Shown here piece after piece: positions 1 through 8,590 of a stretch of DNA of 64,000 nt. Each line of letters opens with the position of its first letter. Within the stretch, counting starts at the first letter, position 1. The notes below the pieces were generated by a model. It saw nothing but the letters and a program-made list of their open reading frames with translations. It was not told the DNA's origin and made no database searches. Source of the stretch: DAOULY01 sp034414595 (GTDB lineage: Bacteria > Chloroflexota > Dehalococcoidia > SZUA-161 > JAUWZY01); NCBI GenBank assembly GCA_034414595.1, contig DAOULY010000012.1:1-64000 (forward strand), given 5' to 3'. The position numbers were made by a program, and so were the translations under genes.

Positions 1-1077
1 ATGAGCTTCACCGATGGCCACAGCTACACGGTGAAGGCCAAAGCCACGGATAACATGGGCTATACCACAGCCCTGGGCGACCAGCCCTCCGACAGCTTCA
101 GCTATGATGTCACCAGCCCCACGGTGATAGTAACGTCACCCGATGGTGGAGAGTCCTGGGCAGGGGGCACCGCCTACAACATTACTTGGACAACCATCGA
201 TATCAATAAGGATATTGCAGACATTGAGTACTCCAGCGACGGCGGCTCCACCTGGAACTCGATTGCCTCTGGTGTAGGCGACACTGGCAGCTATTCCTGG
301 ACGGTACCCAGCATTGATGTCCCCACTGCTAAGGTCAGAGTTACCGCTACCGACAAGGCCGGGAATAGCACCTCTGATGAGAGCGATGCCGACTTTACCA
401 TTGATTCCACCGCTCCTGTGGTAACCATTACTGATATCGCAGACTCCGTTAACTCGCTTGGCCAAATCAGTGGAACCGCTTCAGACTCCTCGGGCATAGA
501 CAAACTCCAGGTGGTGGTAAAGAACACCACCGACAACACCTACTGGGATGGGAGCTCCTGGGTTGCCACAGAGACCTGGCTTGATGCCACGGGGACAATC
601 TCCTGGAGCTATGCTACGCCCACGCTCAGTGATAGCAAGGCGTATTTGGTAAAGGCGAAGGCTATCGACAAGGCAGGCAATACCTCTGCCCTGGGTTTAG
701 ACTCCTTCACTTTCTACGAGACCCCCACGGCGGCCTTTGCGGCTACTCCTACAAGCGGCAATGAACCACTAACCGTGCAGTTCACAGACCAATGCACGGG
801 AACCGTTAACTCATGGGCTTGGGACTTTGGAGATGGGGAAACCAGCAACGAGAGAAATCCTTCCCATACGTATGCCAGCTCGGGAACGTACACTCTAACC
901 CTAACTGTCGCCGGGCTTGGGGGAACAGACACCTTGACCGACATCGACTGTATCACAGTCACAGCACCACCGTCTCCCGGCCCTCTTGGGTTGCCGCCAT
1001 GGGTGTGGGCTGCCATCGTCGGCGCTGGCGTCCTTCTGTTTCTCGTAATACTGTTTCGCCTGACCCGGAAACGATAG
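1..1077 (+). CDS. PKD/Ig-like surface protein, C-terminal part
   Basis: The reading frame is already open at the first base, so this is probably the C-terminal 358 residues of a larger extracellular protein and the ATG at base 1 need not be its start. Visible are two or three Ig-like modules, one beginning with a GGESW motif near residue 50 (the KNH/Ser-Thr-rich type seen in many secreted repeat proteins), and a PKD domain at about residues 243-325 with the hallmark WDFGDGE and HTY motifs. The protein ends with a proline-rich stretch, a hydrophobic helix (about 333-353) and a basic tail RLTRKR, which is a typical C-terminal membrane anchor. Role inferred: cell-surface adhesin or S-layer-associated protein. 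The binding partner is unknown. Confidence 0.75.
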   Translation: MSFTDGHSYTVKAKATDNMGYTTALGDQPSDSFSYDVTSPTVIVTSPDGGESWAGGTAYNITWTTIDINKDIADIEYSSDGGSTWNSIASGVGDTGSYSWTVPSIDVPTAKVRVTATDKAGNSTSDESDADFTIDSTAPVVTITDIADSVNSLGQISGTASDSSGIDKLQVVVKNTTDNTYWDGSSWVATETWLDATGTISWSYATPTLSDSKAYLVKAKAIDKAGNTSALGLDSFTFYETPTAAFAATPTSGNEPLTVQFTDQCTGTVNSWAWDFGDGETSNERNPSHTYASSGTYTLTLTVAGLGGTDTLTDIDCITVTAPPSPGPLGLPPWVWAAIVGAGVLLFLVILFRLTRKR

Positions 1078-1636
1078 CAATGATAGCTAAGAAGATCTTG
1101 ATAGCGAGGCTGGGTGTAAAGAAATTGTCTCTAAGAGCAGAAAACCCACAAAGACGATCCGTCGGGCCTTAGAAAGTGCGACGAGGAATGCCAGGCTGAC
1201 CCGCGTTAGGTCGAAACTGTCGACTGGCATAGTGTTCTCTCACCCCCCGCAGCAAAACTGGCCCAATTTGCCCCGGGCCCCTTTTGGAATCACCTAGGTG
1301 ACACTTCTCTGACAACGGAGTGGCCTTTTGCGCCATGCACCTTTGCAAGTTTCAACTCTGGTCGTGGAGGAATCATAAAGGCTGTGTTGACATCGGCATA
1401 ATAGGCAATTGCCTGTAAATGTTGCCCGGCATCGCCCCGCACAGAGCAATCAGAAATCCTGGTTCGTTCATTGCACGTTAGTCCAGAAAGTGCAGTAGTC
1501 AAATATTAGATTTGAGCATTCGGTTGGCTATGATGCGAGCATTCTCCTATTTGAGCATGCTGTATCGGCTTGACAAAGCGAGTGTGCCTCCATAAAGTGT
1601 CGATTAGTCAATACTACACTGTTGGGGAGGCTTCAA
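1078..1636. other. Intergenic, no gene seen
   Basis: About 560 bases with no convincing coding sequence. A short minus-strand frame at 1290-1502 has no ribosome binding site or recognisable motif. A weak promoter-like sequence (TTGACA at 1570-1575 with an A/T-rich box near 1593) lies before the DUF296 gene. Confidence 0.4.
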
Positions 1637-2080
1637 ATGAAAGCATGCGAAGGTCAACATGGTCGAGTATTCGTAATTCGGCTCGAAGACCACGACGTTA
1701 TCCCTACTTGCATCGAAAGTTTCGCCGAGGAGAAGAAGATTTCGGTAGGACAGGTTCTTATGATTGGGGGCATTGGGAAGGGTCAGGTGGTGGTTGGCCC
1801 TCGATATTCGGATGAAATGCCACCGGAACCTATGCTAGTACCTCTTGAGGGAGCACATGAAGTGGTTGGGGTAGGAATAATCGCACCCAATGAGCAAGGG
1901 AAGCCTGCACTACACATACATGCTGCACTAGGAAGATCCGGGAAAACGACAACAGGCTGCCTTCGTCCAGGTGTGAAAACTTGGATAATTGGAGAGGTGG
2001 TTATCTGCGAGATAGTTGGAACAAACGCGGCCCGTGTTTTTGATAAGGATACTGGTTTCGAGCTTCTCCGAACCAGCTGA
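1637..2080 (+). CDS. DUF296/PPC-domain protein
   Basis: A 147-residue protein of the PPC (DUF296) family, small trimeric proteins that in bacteria have no settled function and in plants form part of AT-hook DNA-binding proteins. Visible: the glycine-rich GGIGKG segment in the first half, the GxGII and HIHAALGR strand in the middle (the conserved His-rich part of the fold), and a GEVVICEI strand near the end. The start is taken at the ATG at 1637 because GGGAGG lies 7 bases before it; a TTG five codons upstream is also in frame but would bury that site. It stands alone, with no obvious operon partner. Family call is good; function is unknown. Confidence 0.75.
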   Translation: MKACEGQHGRVFVIRLEDHDVIPTCIESFAEEKKISVGQVLMIGGIGKGQVVVGPRYSDEMPPEPMLVPLEGAHEVVGVGIIAPNEQGKPALHIHAALGRSGKTTTGCLRPGVKTWIIGEVVICEIVGTNAARVFDKDTGFELLRTS

Positions 2081-2323
2081 GCCTGAGGATTCTTGTAGCA
2101 CAACCGTATCTTCTCGGTCAACGACGAGCAACAGTTCACCAGATTGTAGAGCCCCAAGGATGCAATGAACTAACTAATATTATAAGGGTCACAGAAGCTC
2201 GTTTTGTTTACCTTACGTAACAGTATTCCAGATTGTACTTATAGTTCTACACTTAATTATTAATATACCGCGATACAATACAAGCATTATTGCGCCCTTA
2301 TCCATATCAGGCTAGCTAACATC

Positions 2324-2352
2324 TTGACACTACGCCGGAAAAGTTGTATATC
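2324..2352 (+). promoter_or_regulatory. Candidate promoter before SDR gene
   Basis: TTGACA, 17 bases, TATATC. It lies about 140 bases before the start of the short-chain dehydrogenase gene, in an otherwise empty A/T-rich intergenic stretch (2081-2492) where nothing else was recognised. Confidence 0.4.
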
Positions 2353-2492
2353 TGGGATGCCTTCGGCATAGTGCAAGTGACTTCAAGGAAAATAGACGGG
2401 ATTGGTAAGCAAGAGTAAATAATATTAGCTGTAGGCGTTACCTTGATCAAATGGAGGGTGAGGCGAGGTTTCGTCGATAGTGAACAGCGAAG

Positions 2493-3248
2493 ATGAGCAG
2501 TATGAAACTGGATGGTAAGGTAGCCATCGTTACCGGAGCAGCCAGGGGTCTTGGTAAAGCCTACTGTCTCAGACTGGCCGAAAAGGGAGTAAAAGTGGTG
2601 GCCGTTGATATCGCGGACGTCGCCGGTACCATCTCTGAGATCGAGTCCAATGGCGGTGCCGCCCTTGGGCTAAAGGTTGATGTCACCTTAGAGGAAGAAA
2701 CCCTACGCATGGCCGAGGAAACAGTGAAGAGGTTCGGCCGCATAGATATTTTGATTAACAACGCAGCCATACTTTATGGGATAAAGCTAGCCCCATTCTA
2801 CGAGATTGGTCTTGAAGAATGGGATCAGATGATGGCGGTCAATGTCAAGGGACAATGGCTCTGTGCCCGGGCGGTGTTTCCCCAGATGAGAAAACAAGGC
2901 AAGGGTAAGATCATCAATATAGGGTCCACGTCCGTCATCGGCGGCAGTGGCCCCTTTGCCCATTACCTGACCTCCAAAGCGGCTGTAATCGGTTTGACTA
3001 GGGCTTTAGCTCGGGAGTTGGGAGACTATGGGATCAATGTCAATACCTTAGCCCCGGGGTTCACCCTGACAGAAGCTGGCCAGCTGCATAGGAGGCTAGG
3101 AGTTAGAAGTAGCGCCGAGAATCGATGCTTTAAGCGCGATGAGCAACCGGAGGATTTGCTGGGGGCATTGGTATTTCTCTGCTCTGAAGACAGCGACTTC
3201 ATGACCGGCCAGATAATGGCAGTTGATGGCGGAGGAAGCTTTCTGTGA
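2493..3248 (+). CDS. Short-chain dehydrogenase/reductase
   Basis: A classical SDR of 251 residues that would reduce or oxidise a carbonyl/alcohol with NAD(P). Visible: the cofactor motif TGAARGLG near residues 15-22, an acidic residue after the second strand (AVDIAD), which favours NAD(H) over NADP(H), the NNAA motif near 90, the catalytic Ser in IGSTS and the YLTSK active site (Y-x3-K) near residue 160, and the PG motif after it (LAPGFT). The usual C-terminal GQIMAVDGG is intact. A second in-frame ATG three codons downstream (MKLDGK) could be the true start; neither has a strong ribosome binding site. It is transcribed alone. The substrate cannot be told from sequence. Confidence 0.9.
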   Translation: MSSMKLDGKVAIVTGAARGLGKAYCLRLAEKGVKVVAVDIADVAGTISEIESNGGAALGLKVDVTLEEETLRMAEETVKRFGRIDILINNAAILYGIKLAPFYEIGLEEWDQMMAVNVKGQWLCARAVFPQMRKQGKGKIINIGSTSVIGGSGPFAHYLTSKAAVIGLTRALARELGDYGINVNTLAPGFTLTEAGQLHRRLGVRSSAENRCFKRDEQPEDLLGALVFLCSEDSDFMTGQIMAVDGGGSFL

Positions 3249-3603
3249 CGCCAGGCTGCGGTTAGGCATTCTATTCCTGCCGACTTGGTCGGGTATTTCT
3301 ATTGACCTACCCCTTAAGAAACGAGTCCAAGTAATACATTCTTAAAAGGTCCACAGTGGGGTTCTAATTTTTCAGCTAAACATTTTTAGTTTTTATTCAG
3401 TAACCCACTTCAGTAACTAGCTAACGAAAGCCTATTTTATTAGCATACGGAGGCAATGTCATGCGGCCGCTGGACCAATTAATCCTGCGAAATAGATAAT
3501 AGAAAGATGATTATTTAGAATCCCATGTGGTGTTCTTGCTAAAATCTGGGGGATCACAAATATCCATAGGCGACCTGTATTACTTGGCTGAGAGTAAATG
3601 ACT
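3249..3603. other. Intergenic, no gene seen
   Basis: About 355 A/T-rich bases between the convergent SDR and DUF72 genes. Only short spurious frames are present. No strong terminator hairpin was recognised. Confidence 0.4.
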
Positions 3604-4482
3604 TTATTCTTTCGACATCTCCTGCTCTCTGAGTGGAATTTGTACCGGAAGCTCGACAAAAGGTAACTGTAAGGACTTCTTCATATCTACAGCATTACGA
3701 GGCGCATATCCTCGCCAATGATTGTTGAATAATGCGAAGAGCACCTTAGTCTGCTCTGCAGCTACCTTAACTTTATCTGTTAATTCGCTTATTTCTTCAG
3801 ATGAGTATAGATACTGGTAACGGGTCTCACTATTACCCTTCCACCACATTCCTGCATTTCTACCGTGGAAGCGAAAATAAGCCATATCCGATGTCACAGG
3901 AGTTTCCTCAGCTATCGAAGATTTAAACTTGGGTTCATCAATCTGCACCCAGGCCACATTATTCTCACTTAGCAGTCTGGCGATGTTCTCGTCATCGCTC
4001 CAACTGCGGTGCCTTAACTCTACAGCAAGTCTATACTTACTGAATATCTTGATAACTCCATTCAGTATCTGCTTCCCAAAGCTATCGTTCTTAAAGCTGG
4101 GTGGGAATTGCGCTAAAAGAGCACCTAGTTTGTCGTATTTGACTAAGGGATCGATGCTATGATTGAACAAATCAACGTCTTGCTGGGATATTATCGCTTC
4201 ATCACCTGTAACCTTTTCATACATCTTGGGATGAGTGAATTTCTGCCAGAGCTTAACTGTAAACAGGAAGTCTTTGGGAACTCTGCGGACCCAGTTATAG
4301 ACGTAGCCAGGATTCGGTGGTCTATAGAATGAGCTGTTGATCTCGACAGTATTAAAGAACTGGCTATAGTACTCGAGCTCGTTTATCTTTCCCGTGGGGT
4401 AGAAATAGCCTTTCCAGGTGCCTTCACCTTTGGGGTAGGACCATCCTGATGTGCCTATATACAATTTGGCTTGATCGGGCAT
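3604..4482 (-). CDS. DUF72 (YecE-like) protein
   Basis: A 292-residue member of the DUF72/YecE family, TIM-barrel proteins common in bacteria and archaea whose reaction is not established. The N-terminus carries the family signature: YIGTSGWSYP at residues 7-16, then the FNTVEINSSFYRPP segment near 43-56. Later signatures are the AVELRHRSW segment (strand 5 of the barrel) and YFRFHGR near 200. Length is normal for the family (about 240-300). It is divergent from the DUF6504-dnaE pair, the two starts being 153 bases apart, so it could share a control region with the LexA-like site at 4588-4601. Confidence 0.88.
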   Translation of the reverse strand: MPDQAKLYIGTSGWSYPKGEGTWKGYFYPTGKINELEYYSQFFNTVEINSSFYRPPNPGYVYNWVRRVPKDFLFTVKLWQKFTHPKMYEKVTGDEAIISQQDVDLFNHSIDPLVKYDKLGALLAQFPPSFKNDSFGKQILNGVIKIFSKYRLAVELRHRSWSDDENIARLLSENNVAWVQIDEPKFKSSIAEETPVTSDMAYFRFHGRNAGMWWKGNSETRYQYLYSSEEISELTDKVKVAAEQTKVLFALFNNHWRGYAPRNAVDMKKSLQLPFVELPVQIPLREQEMSKE

Positions 4483-4579
4483 TCTAAGAATTCTCCCTCA
4501 ATAATCATATCATAGCAAAGACGCTTATCCCAAGACTAAGCATCCTTTACTCACAGAAGTAATGGCTGACAAAACCCTC

Positions 4580-4609
4580 TTGACAACAGTACATATGTTC
4601 TACTATAAT
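4580..4609 (+). promoter_or_regulatory. Promoter with LexA-box-like palindrome
   Basis: TTGACA at 4580-4585 and TATAAT at 4604-4609 are both perfect consensus boxes, with an 18-base spacer. Inside the spacer lies AGTACATATGTTCT (4588-4601), a palindrome with a single broken pair that differs by one base in its core from the GAAC-N4-GTTC core of Gram-positive LexA (SOS) boxes. Placement between -35 and -10 is where a repressor would block polymerase. The promoter reads into the DUF6504-dnaE pair. LexA control is an inference. Confidence 0.6.
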
Positions 4610-4635
4610 TGTAATCCCTCTTCGGAGTTCATGCA

Positions 4636-4884
4636 ATGTCGAAGCTCATTGGTGAGCCGATCAAAGTCCATCAGAATAATGATTCCATGATAACCGCCTT
4701 CATATGGAGAAAACGCCTTTATCGGGTCCTTGAAATTATCGGTTGGTGGAGAGAACCGTCTGAGTGGTGGCACGGGAAAGCAATGCGTCTCTTCGTACGT
4801 GTAAACGCCAAGAGCTCAAGCATCGGCACTTATGAGCTTTACAAACTTGGAGAAGAGTGGTTTCTCCATAGAGTACTCGACTAA
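4636..4884 (+). CDS. DUF6504-like small protein
   Basis: An 82-residue protein resembling the DUF6504 family: the pattern EPIKV near the start, FIWRKRLYRVLEIIGWW in the middle and a WFLHRVLD end match what I recall of that family. From memory, such proteins are often encoded beside Y-family or error-prone DnaE polymerases in actinobacteria. Here the gene ends 10 bases before dnaE and shares its promoter, so the two are almost certainly co-transcribed. Function unknown; a role with the polymerase in damage tolerance is inferred from context. Confidence 0.65.
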   Translation: MSKLIGEPIKVHQNNDSMITAFIWRKRLYRVLEIIGWWREPSEWWHGKAMRLFVRVNAKSSSIGTYELYKLGEEWFLHRVLD

Positions 4885-4894
4885 GGCAGTAACT

Positions 4895-7800
4895 ATGAGC
4901 TTTATTCATCTTCACGTTCATTCCCAATATAGCTTTCTTGATGGAGCTTCGTCTCTGGATGAACTCTTGAATAAAGCAGCAGTGCTCAATATGCCCGCTT
5001 TAGCTCTTACCGATCACAATCGTCTGACCGGGGCAATAAGGTTCTATGATAAAGCGAAAGCCCTAGGCATAAAGCCAGTAATAGGAGCCGAGATTGACTT
5101 GGAAGGCGGATATCATCTGACTCTACTCTGCAAGAACATGGAGGGCTATTCGAACCTGTGCCAATTATTGACGAAAGCTCACTTATCAAATAGGGGTGGT
5201 AAAACACAGGCAAGTAAAGAGATGCTACGCGACAATAGCGGTGGGCTAATCGCTCTAAGTGGATGCAGCAAGGGTGAGATACCTGCTCTACTTAGTAGAC
5301 GTCAGGTTGAGAAAGCTAGAGAAGCAACACACTTCTATAAAGAAGTCTTCCGCGACGACTTTTTCATAGAGCTTATTCGTCATCCTTCAAGAGAAGGGAT
5401 GTATGACAGCTATAGAATAGCTATCTTTGCTGAGGAACAGAATCTACCCATAGTAGCCACCAATAATGTCCACCACGCCGAAATGGAAGAGTACAAGGTC
5501 AAAGAGCTACTTAATGCCATAGACCAGAACATACCTGTGCACCAATTAAGAGGCTATCGTACTGTAGAACAATATCTTAAATCTAAGAAGGAGATGGTCA
5601 AGCTGTTCAAAGACTATCCTGAAGCCATAGAAATGACAGAAGAGATTGCCTCGAGATGCAACCTGGAGCTGGAGCTGGGCAAGCCGCGTTTTCCCAAGTT
5701 TGACATATCTGAAGGCGAGACCGATTACAGCTATCTTTCTAAGCTAGCTTTTGCAGGAGCTTCGACAAGGTATGACTCACTATCGAATAAGATCAGAAGC
5801 CGCTTAGAGCACGAGCTTGATACCATCAGGAAACTGGGTTTCTGTGGTTACTTCCTGGTGTTCTGGGATATAGTTCGATGGGCAAAGGAGAGGGGCATAA
5901 GATGCCAGGCAAGAGGGAGTGCCGTAGACAGTCTGGTCGTCTATACCCTTGATATCAGTAACGTTGACCCAATCGAATATGACCTGCTCTTCGAGCGATT
6001 TATGCATCCTTTAAGGCAAGAACCGCCAGATATCGATCTGGACATTGACAGGAGACGCAGAGATGAAGTAAGGGACTACATCTACCAGAAGTATGGAGCA
6101 GAGAATGTAGCTTGCGTGGGCACAATAAATACCTACATGGCCAGGGGAGCCATCCGGGATATCGGTAAAGCTCTACAAATACCACAGGAAATTGTTGAAG
6201 AAGCTTGCGAAGGTATCCACTATTTGTCTGCCTCAAAGCTCATAGAGTGCGCCGATTCTCTACCTGAGCTAAAGAAAAGCACTGTTTACAAGAGCCCTGA
6301 ACTTGCTGATTTCTTTAAACTATGTACTGCTATAGATGGATTCCCCAAGCATCTATCTGTCCATTTGGGAGGATTGCTGATCGGTAATGGCAAGCTGTCT
6401 GATTTGGTCCCGCTTGAATGGGCCAGTGGCGGCGATATCATCAGCCAGTATGACAAAGATGATATCGAGAGATTAGGTGTTGTCAAATTGGATCTGCTGT
6501 CACTCCCCACCTTGACCGTTATTGGGGATACCCTGTCCGATATTAAAGAGAGCCGTGGTATTGATGTTGATATAGACAAGATACCAAGAGATGATCCCGA
6601 AGCCTTCACCATACTCAGAGACAGTAAAACCATCGGTACTTTTCAGCTTGAATCGCCGGCGCAAAGAGAGATGGCAGGGAGACTATTGCCAAACTGTTTC
6701 GAAGACATCATAGTCTCTATTTCCCTGGTTAGACCAGGTCCGCTCAAATCAAATATGGACAAGCTCTACCTCCCAAGGAGACACGGTAAGGAACCTGTAA
6801 CGTATCTGCATCCCAAACTAAGAAATGCCCTTGGTGAGACCCTGGGGGTAATACTATATCAAGAACAGGTTTTAAAGGTTGCCCACGATCTGGCCGGGAT
6901 GAGCTATGCCGAGGCAGATGGTTTTAGACGTGCAATGACACACGACCGCACTGAAGAGGAAATGGAGAAGATGCGAGACTCCTTTATTTCCTGCTCTTGT
7001 AAGAATGGTGTGAGCAGGAAGATAGCCGAGAAAGTGTTTGAACAACTAGCTGCCTTTGCTGCTTACGGATTTTGCAAAGCTCATGCTGCTGCCTATGCCA
7101 TCCTTGCTTATCAGACTCTCTGGTTGAAGTGTCACTATCCCGCCGAGTTCTTTGCAGCGGTATTATCGAATCAACCCATGGGGTATTATCCACCTCGTGT
7201 CTTGGTCGCTGATGCGAAAAGGTTTGGAGTCGAAATACTACCACCTGATATCAACAACTCCTTCGACCGCTATACCGTAGAAAACGGCGCGATAAGAGTC
7301 AGTCTTAGACAGCTCAAGGGAATGTCGGAGGAAGCGCTGAAATCGATATTATCAGAGAGGGCAAAGGGGAAATTCACCTCTCTTAGGGATTTCGTCCTGA
7401 GGACCAACGTAAGTCAACCCATACTGGAGAGCCTGATAAGAGTTGGTGCCTTTGATTCTTTCGATAACAGGAATGCGCTATTACTACAGCTTCCAAAGTT
7501 AGCAAATCTGAAACACAGGATAAGCAGGGGAACAAGACCCTTGTTTGATGATGTTGGACCGGAAGCGGGGTCATTAGTCGACAACAATCCTGGTGATAGA
7601 AGAGCAGGGATGATGGTTGAACGAGAACTCTTATCCCTGGACCTGTCGGCACACCATTTAGACTTCTATGCCTCCGATAATGGGATTACCAGAATGGGGG
7701 ATTTGCCTTCAATAGCTACTGGTAAGACCATCAAAATTGCCGGGTCTGTAATTCGTTATCAAACACCGCCTACGAGGAATGGGAAAAGGGTTGTGTATGT

Positions 7801-7996
7801 GATAATGGAAGATGGGACTGGCATTGCTGATGTGACCGTATTTAGTGACGCTCAAGAAAAGTGTGGACAGGTCTTGTTTCGTGAAGGTTGGTTGGTAGTC
7901 AAAGGGAAAATACAGAGACGAGGGCTATCGGCCTCAGTGATTGCCGAGGATTTGTATCCCATATCTGAGATTACAAGGCTTCCTGATATTTATTAA
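4895..7996 (+). CDS. dnaE: DNA polymerase III alpha subunit, DnaE type, probably error-prone
   Basis: A C-family replicative-type polymerase of 1033 residues. The N-terminal PHP domain starts at once (HLHVHSQYSFLDG, then LTDHNRL). The palm carries PDIDLDID at about residues 378-385 and a third catalytic Asp in KLDLLSLPTLT near 531. An OB fold lies at about 945-1030. The ATG at 4895 is chosen because the PHP domain begins directly after it; the frame is open 21 codons further up, inside the DUF6504 gene. The protein is shorter than most replicative DnaE1 (about 1150 or more) and near the size of DnaE2/ImuC. With the DUF6504 partner and the LexA-like site upstream, an SOS-induced translesion polymerase is the preferred reading, but a second dnaE elsewhere would be needed to exclude the replicative role. 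No imuA or imuB gene is seen nearby. Confidence 0.92.
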   Translation: MSFIHLHVHSQYSFLDGASSLDELLNKAAVLNMPALALTDHNRLTGAIRFYDKAKALGIKPVIGAEIDLEGGYHLTLLCKNMEGYSNLCQLLTKAHLSNRGGKTQASKEMLRDNSGGLIALSGCSKGEIPALLSRRQVEKAREATHFYKEVFRDDFFIELIRHPSREGMYDSYRIAIFAEEQNLPIVATNNVHHAEMEEYKVKELLNAIDQNIPVHQLRGYRTVEQYLKSKKEMVKLFKDYPEAIEMTEEIASRCNLELELGKPRFPKFDISEGETDYSYLSKLAFAGASTRYDSLSNKIRSRLEHELDTIRKLGFCGYFLVFWDIVRWAKERGIRCQARGSAVDSLVVYTLDISNVDPIEYDLLFERFMHPLRQEPPDIDLDIDRRRRDEVRDYIYQKYGAENVACVGTINTYMARGAIRDIGKALQIPQEIVEEACEGIHYLSASKLIECADSLPELKKSTVYKSPELADFFKLCTAIDGFPKHLSVHLGGLLIGNGKLSDLVPLEWASGGDIISQYDKDDIERLGVVKLDLLSLPTLTVIGDTLSDIKESRGIDVDIDKIPRDDPEAFTILRDSKTIGTFQLESPAQREMAGRLLPNCFEDIIVSISLVRPGPLKSNMDKLYLPRRHGKEPVTYLHPKLRNALGETLGVILYQEQVLKVAHDLAGMSYAEADGFRRAMTHDRTEEEMEKMRDSFISCSCKNGVSRKIAEKVFEQLAAFAAYGFCKAHAAAYAILAYQTLWLKCHYPAEFFAAVLSNQPMGYYPPRVLVADAKRFGVEILPPDINNSFDRYTVENGAIRVSLRQLKGMSEEALKSILSERAKGKFTSLRDFVLRTNVSQPILESLIRVGAFDSFDNRNALLLQLPKLANLKHRISRGTRPLFDDVGPEAGSLVDNNPGDRRAGMMVERELLSLDLSAHHLDFYASDNGITRMGDLPSIATGKTIKIAGSVIRYQTPPTRNGKRVVYVIMEDGTGIADVTVFSDAQEKCGQVLFREGWLVVKGKIQRRGLSASVIAEDLYPISEITRLPDIY

Positions 7997-8107
7997 GACT
8001 ATCTCTAGGCATTTAGAACAAAGTTGAGTTGACTAAATCCAACCTGTAACAACACCGACCGTTTTGTTCACTCTAGGCAACAATAGTCCAGATTGCTCAA
8101 TCCACAA

Positions 8108-8136
8108 AGGCCACTCTTTCTAAACGGGTGTGGCCT
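8108..8136 (+). terminator. Weak hairpin after dnaE
   Basis: A 7-base inverted repeat AGGCCAC/GTGGCCT with a 15-base loop, about 110 bases after dnaE. There is no clear T run, so it may end transcription poorly or be incidental. Confidence 0.25.
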
Positions 8137-8223
8137 CATCAGCGGTTAGCCGAGTGCTGAGGCTTGGGGATAGTATATGGTATCCCAAAGTGGTCAGAGA
8201 ATGACAAATGCAACTTTCTAAAA

Positions 8224-8418
8224 TCAGTGCTCTTTGATCCACCGGATAAGGTCTTCCTTCAGGAAAACTCGCTTTTTGCCTATCTTGTGTGACGGCAATC
8301 CTTCTCTCATGAGCTTATAAAGAGTTTGATGACTAACTCCGAGGAATTCCTGTGCTTCTTGAAAGTTGTAAAAGATTCGTTCCACATCCCCGGGTTTTGG
8401 TTTCTGTCTTTTAGGCAC
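8224..8418 (-). CDS. Excisionase-like HTH DNA-binding protein
   Basis: A 64-residue single-domain protein of the MerR-like/excisionase (helix-turn-helix 17) type: FYNFQEAQEFLGVSHQTLY forms the helix-turn-helix and KIGKKRVFLKEDLIRWI the wing and following helix. Such proteins act as recombination directionality factors or small regulators of mobile elements. It starts with GTG, with GGAG upstream. It is divergent from the Big_2 repeat gene and lies at the left side of the accessory region that ends with two tyrosine recombinases, so a role with one of these is possible but unproven. Confidence 0.8.
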   Translation of the reverse strand: MPKRQKPKPGDVERIFYNFQEAQEFLGVSHQTLYKLMREGLPSHKIGKKRVFLKEDLIRWIKEH

Positions 8419-8501
8419 AGTTGCACTCCATCATCACTATTTTGAAATAATGGTAGTCCATGTAATTCTATTAGACACATATAGATGTAGATAGACTATT
8501 A

Positions 8502-8530
8502 TTGACATTTTGGGCCTGGGTCTCTATAAT
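8502..8530 (+). promoter_or_regulatory. Consensus sigma-70 promoter
   Basis: TTGACA (8502-8507), 17 bases, TATAAT (8525-8530): both boxes and the spacer are ideal. It reads into the Big_2 repeat gene that starts at 8591, leaving a leader of about 50 bases. Expression should be strong unless repressed, perhaps by the divergent HTH protein. Confidence 0.65.
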
Positions 8531-8590
8531 CACCTCGGATGTAAAAGCAGCCAGACTTAGTATGCATGGTACAACAAAAGGCAGCTAAAC

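Noticed and set aside
1290..1502. 70-codon minus-strand frame in the first intergenic region
   Set aside because: No ribosome binding site, no motif, and composition like the surrounding non-coding DNA.
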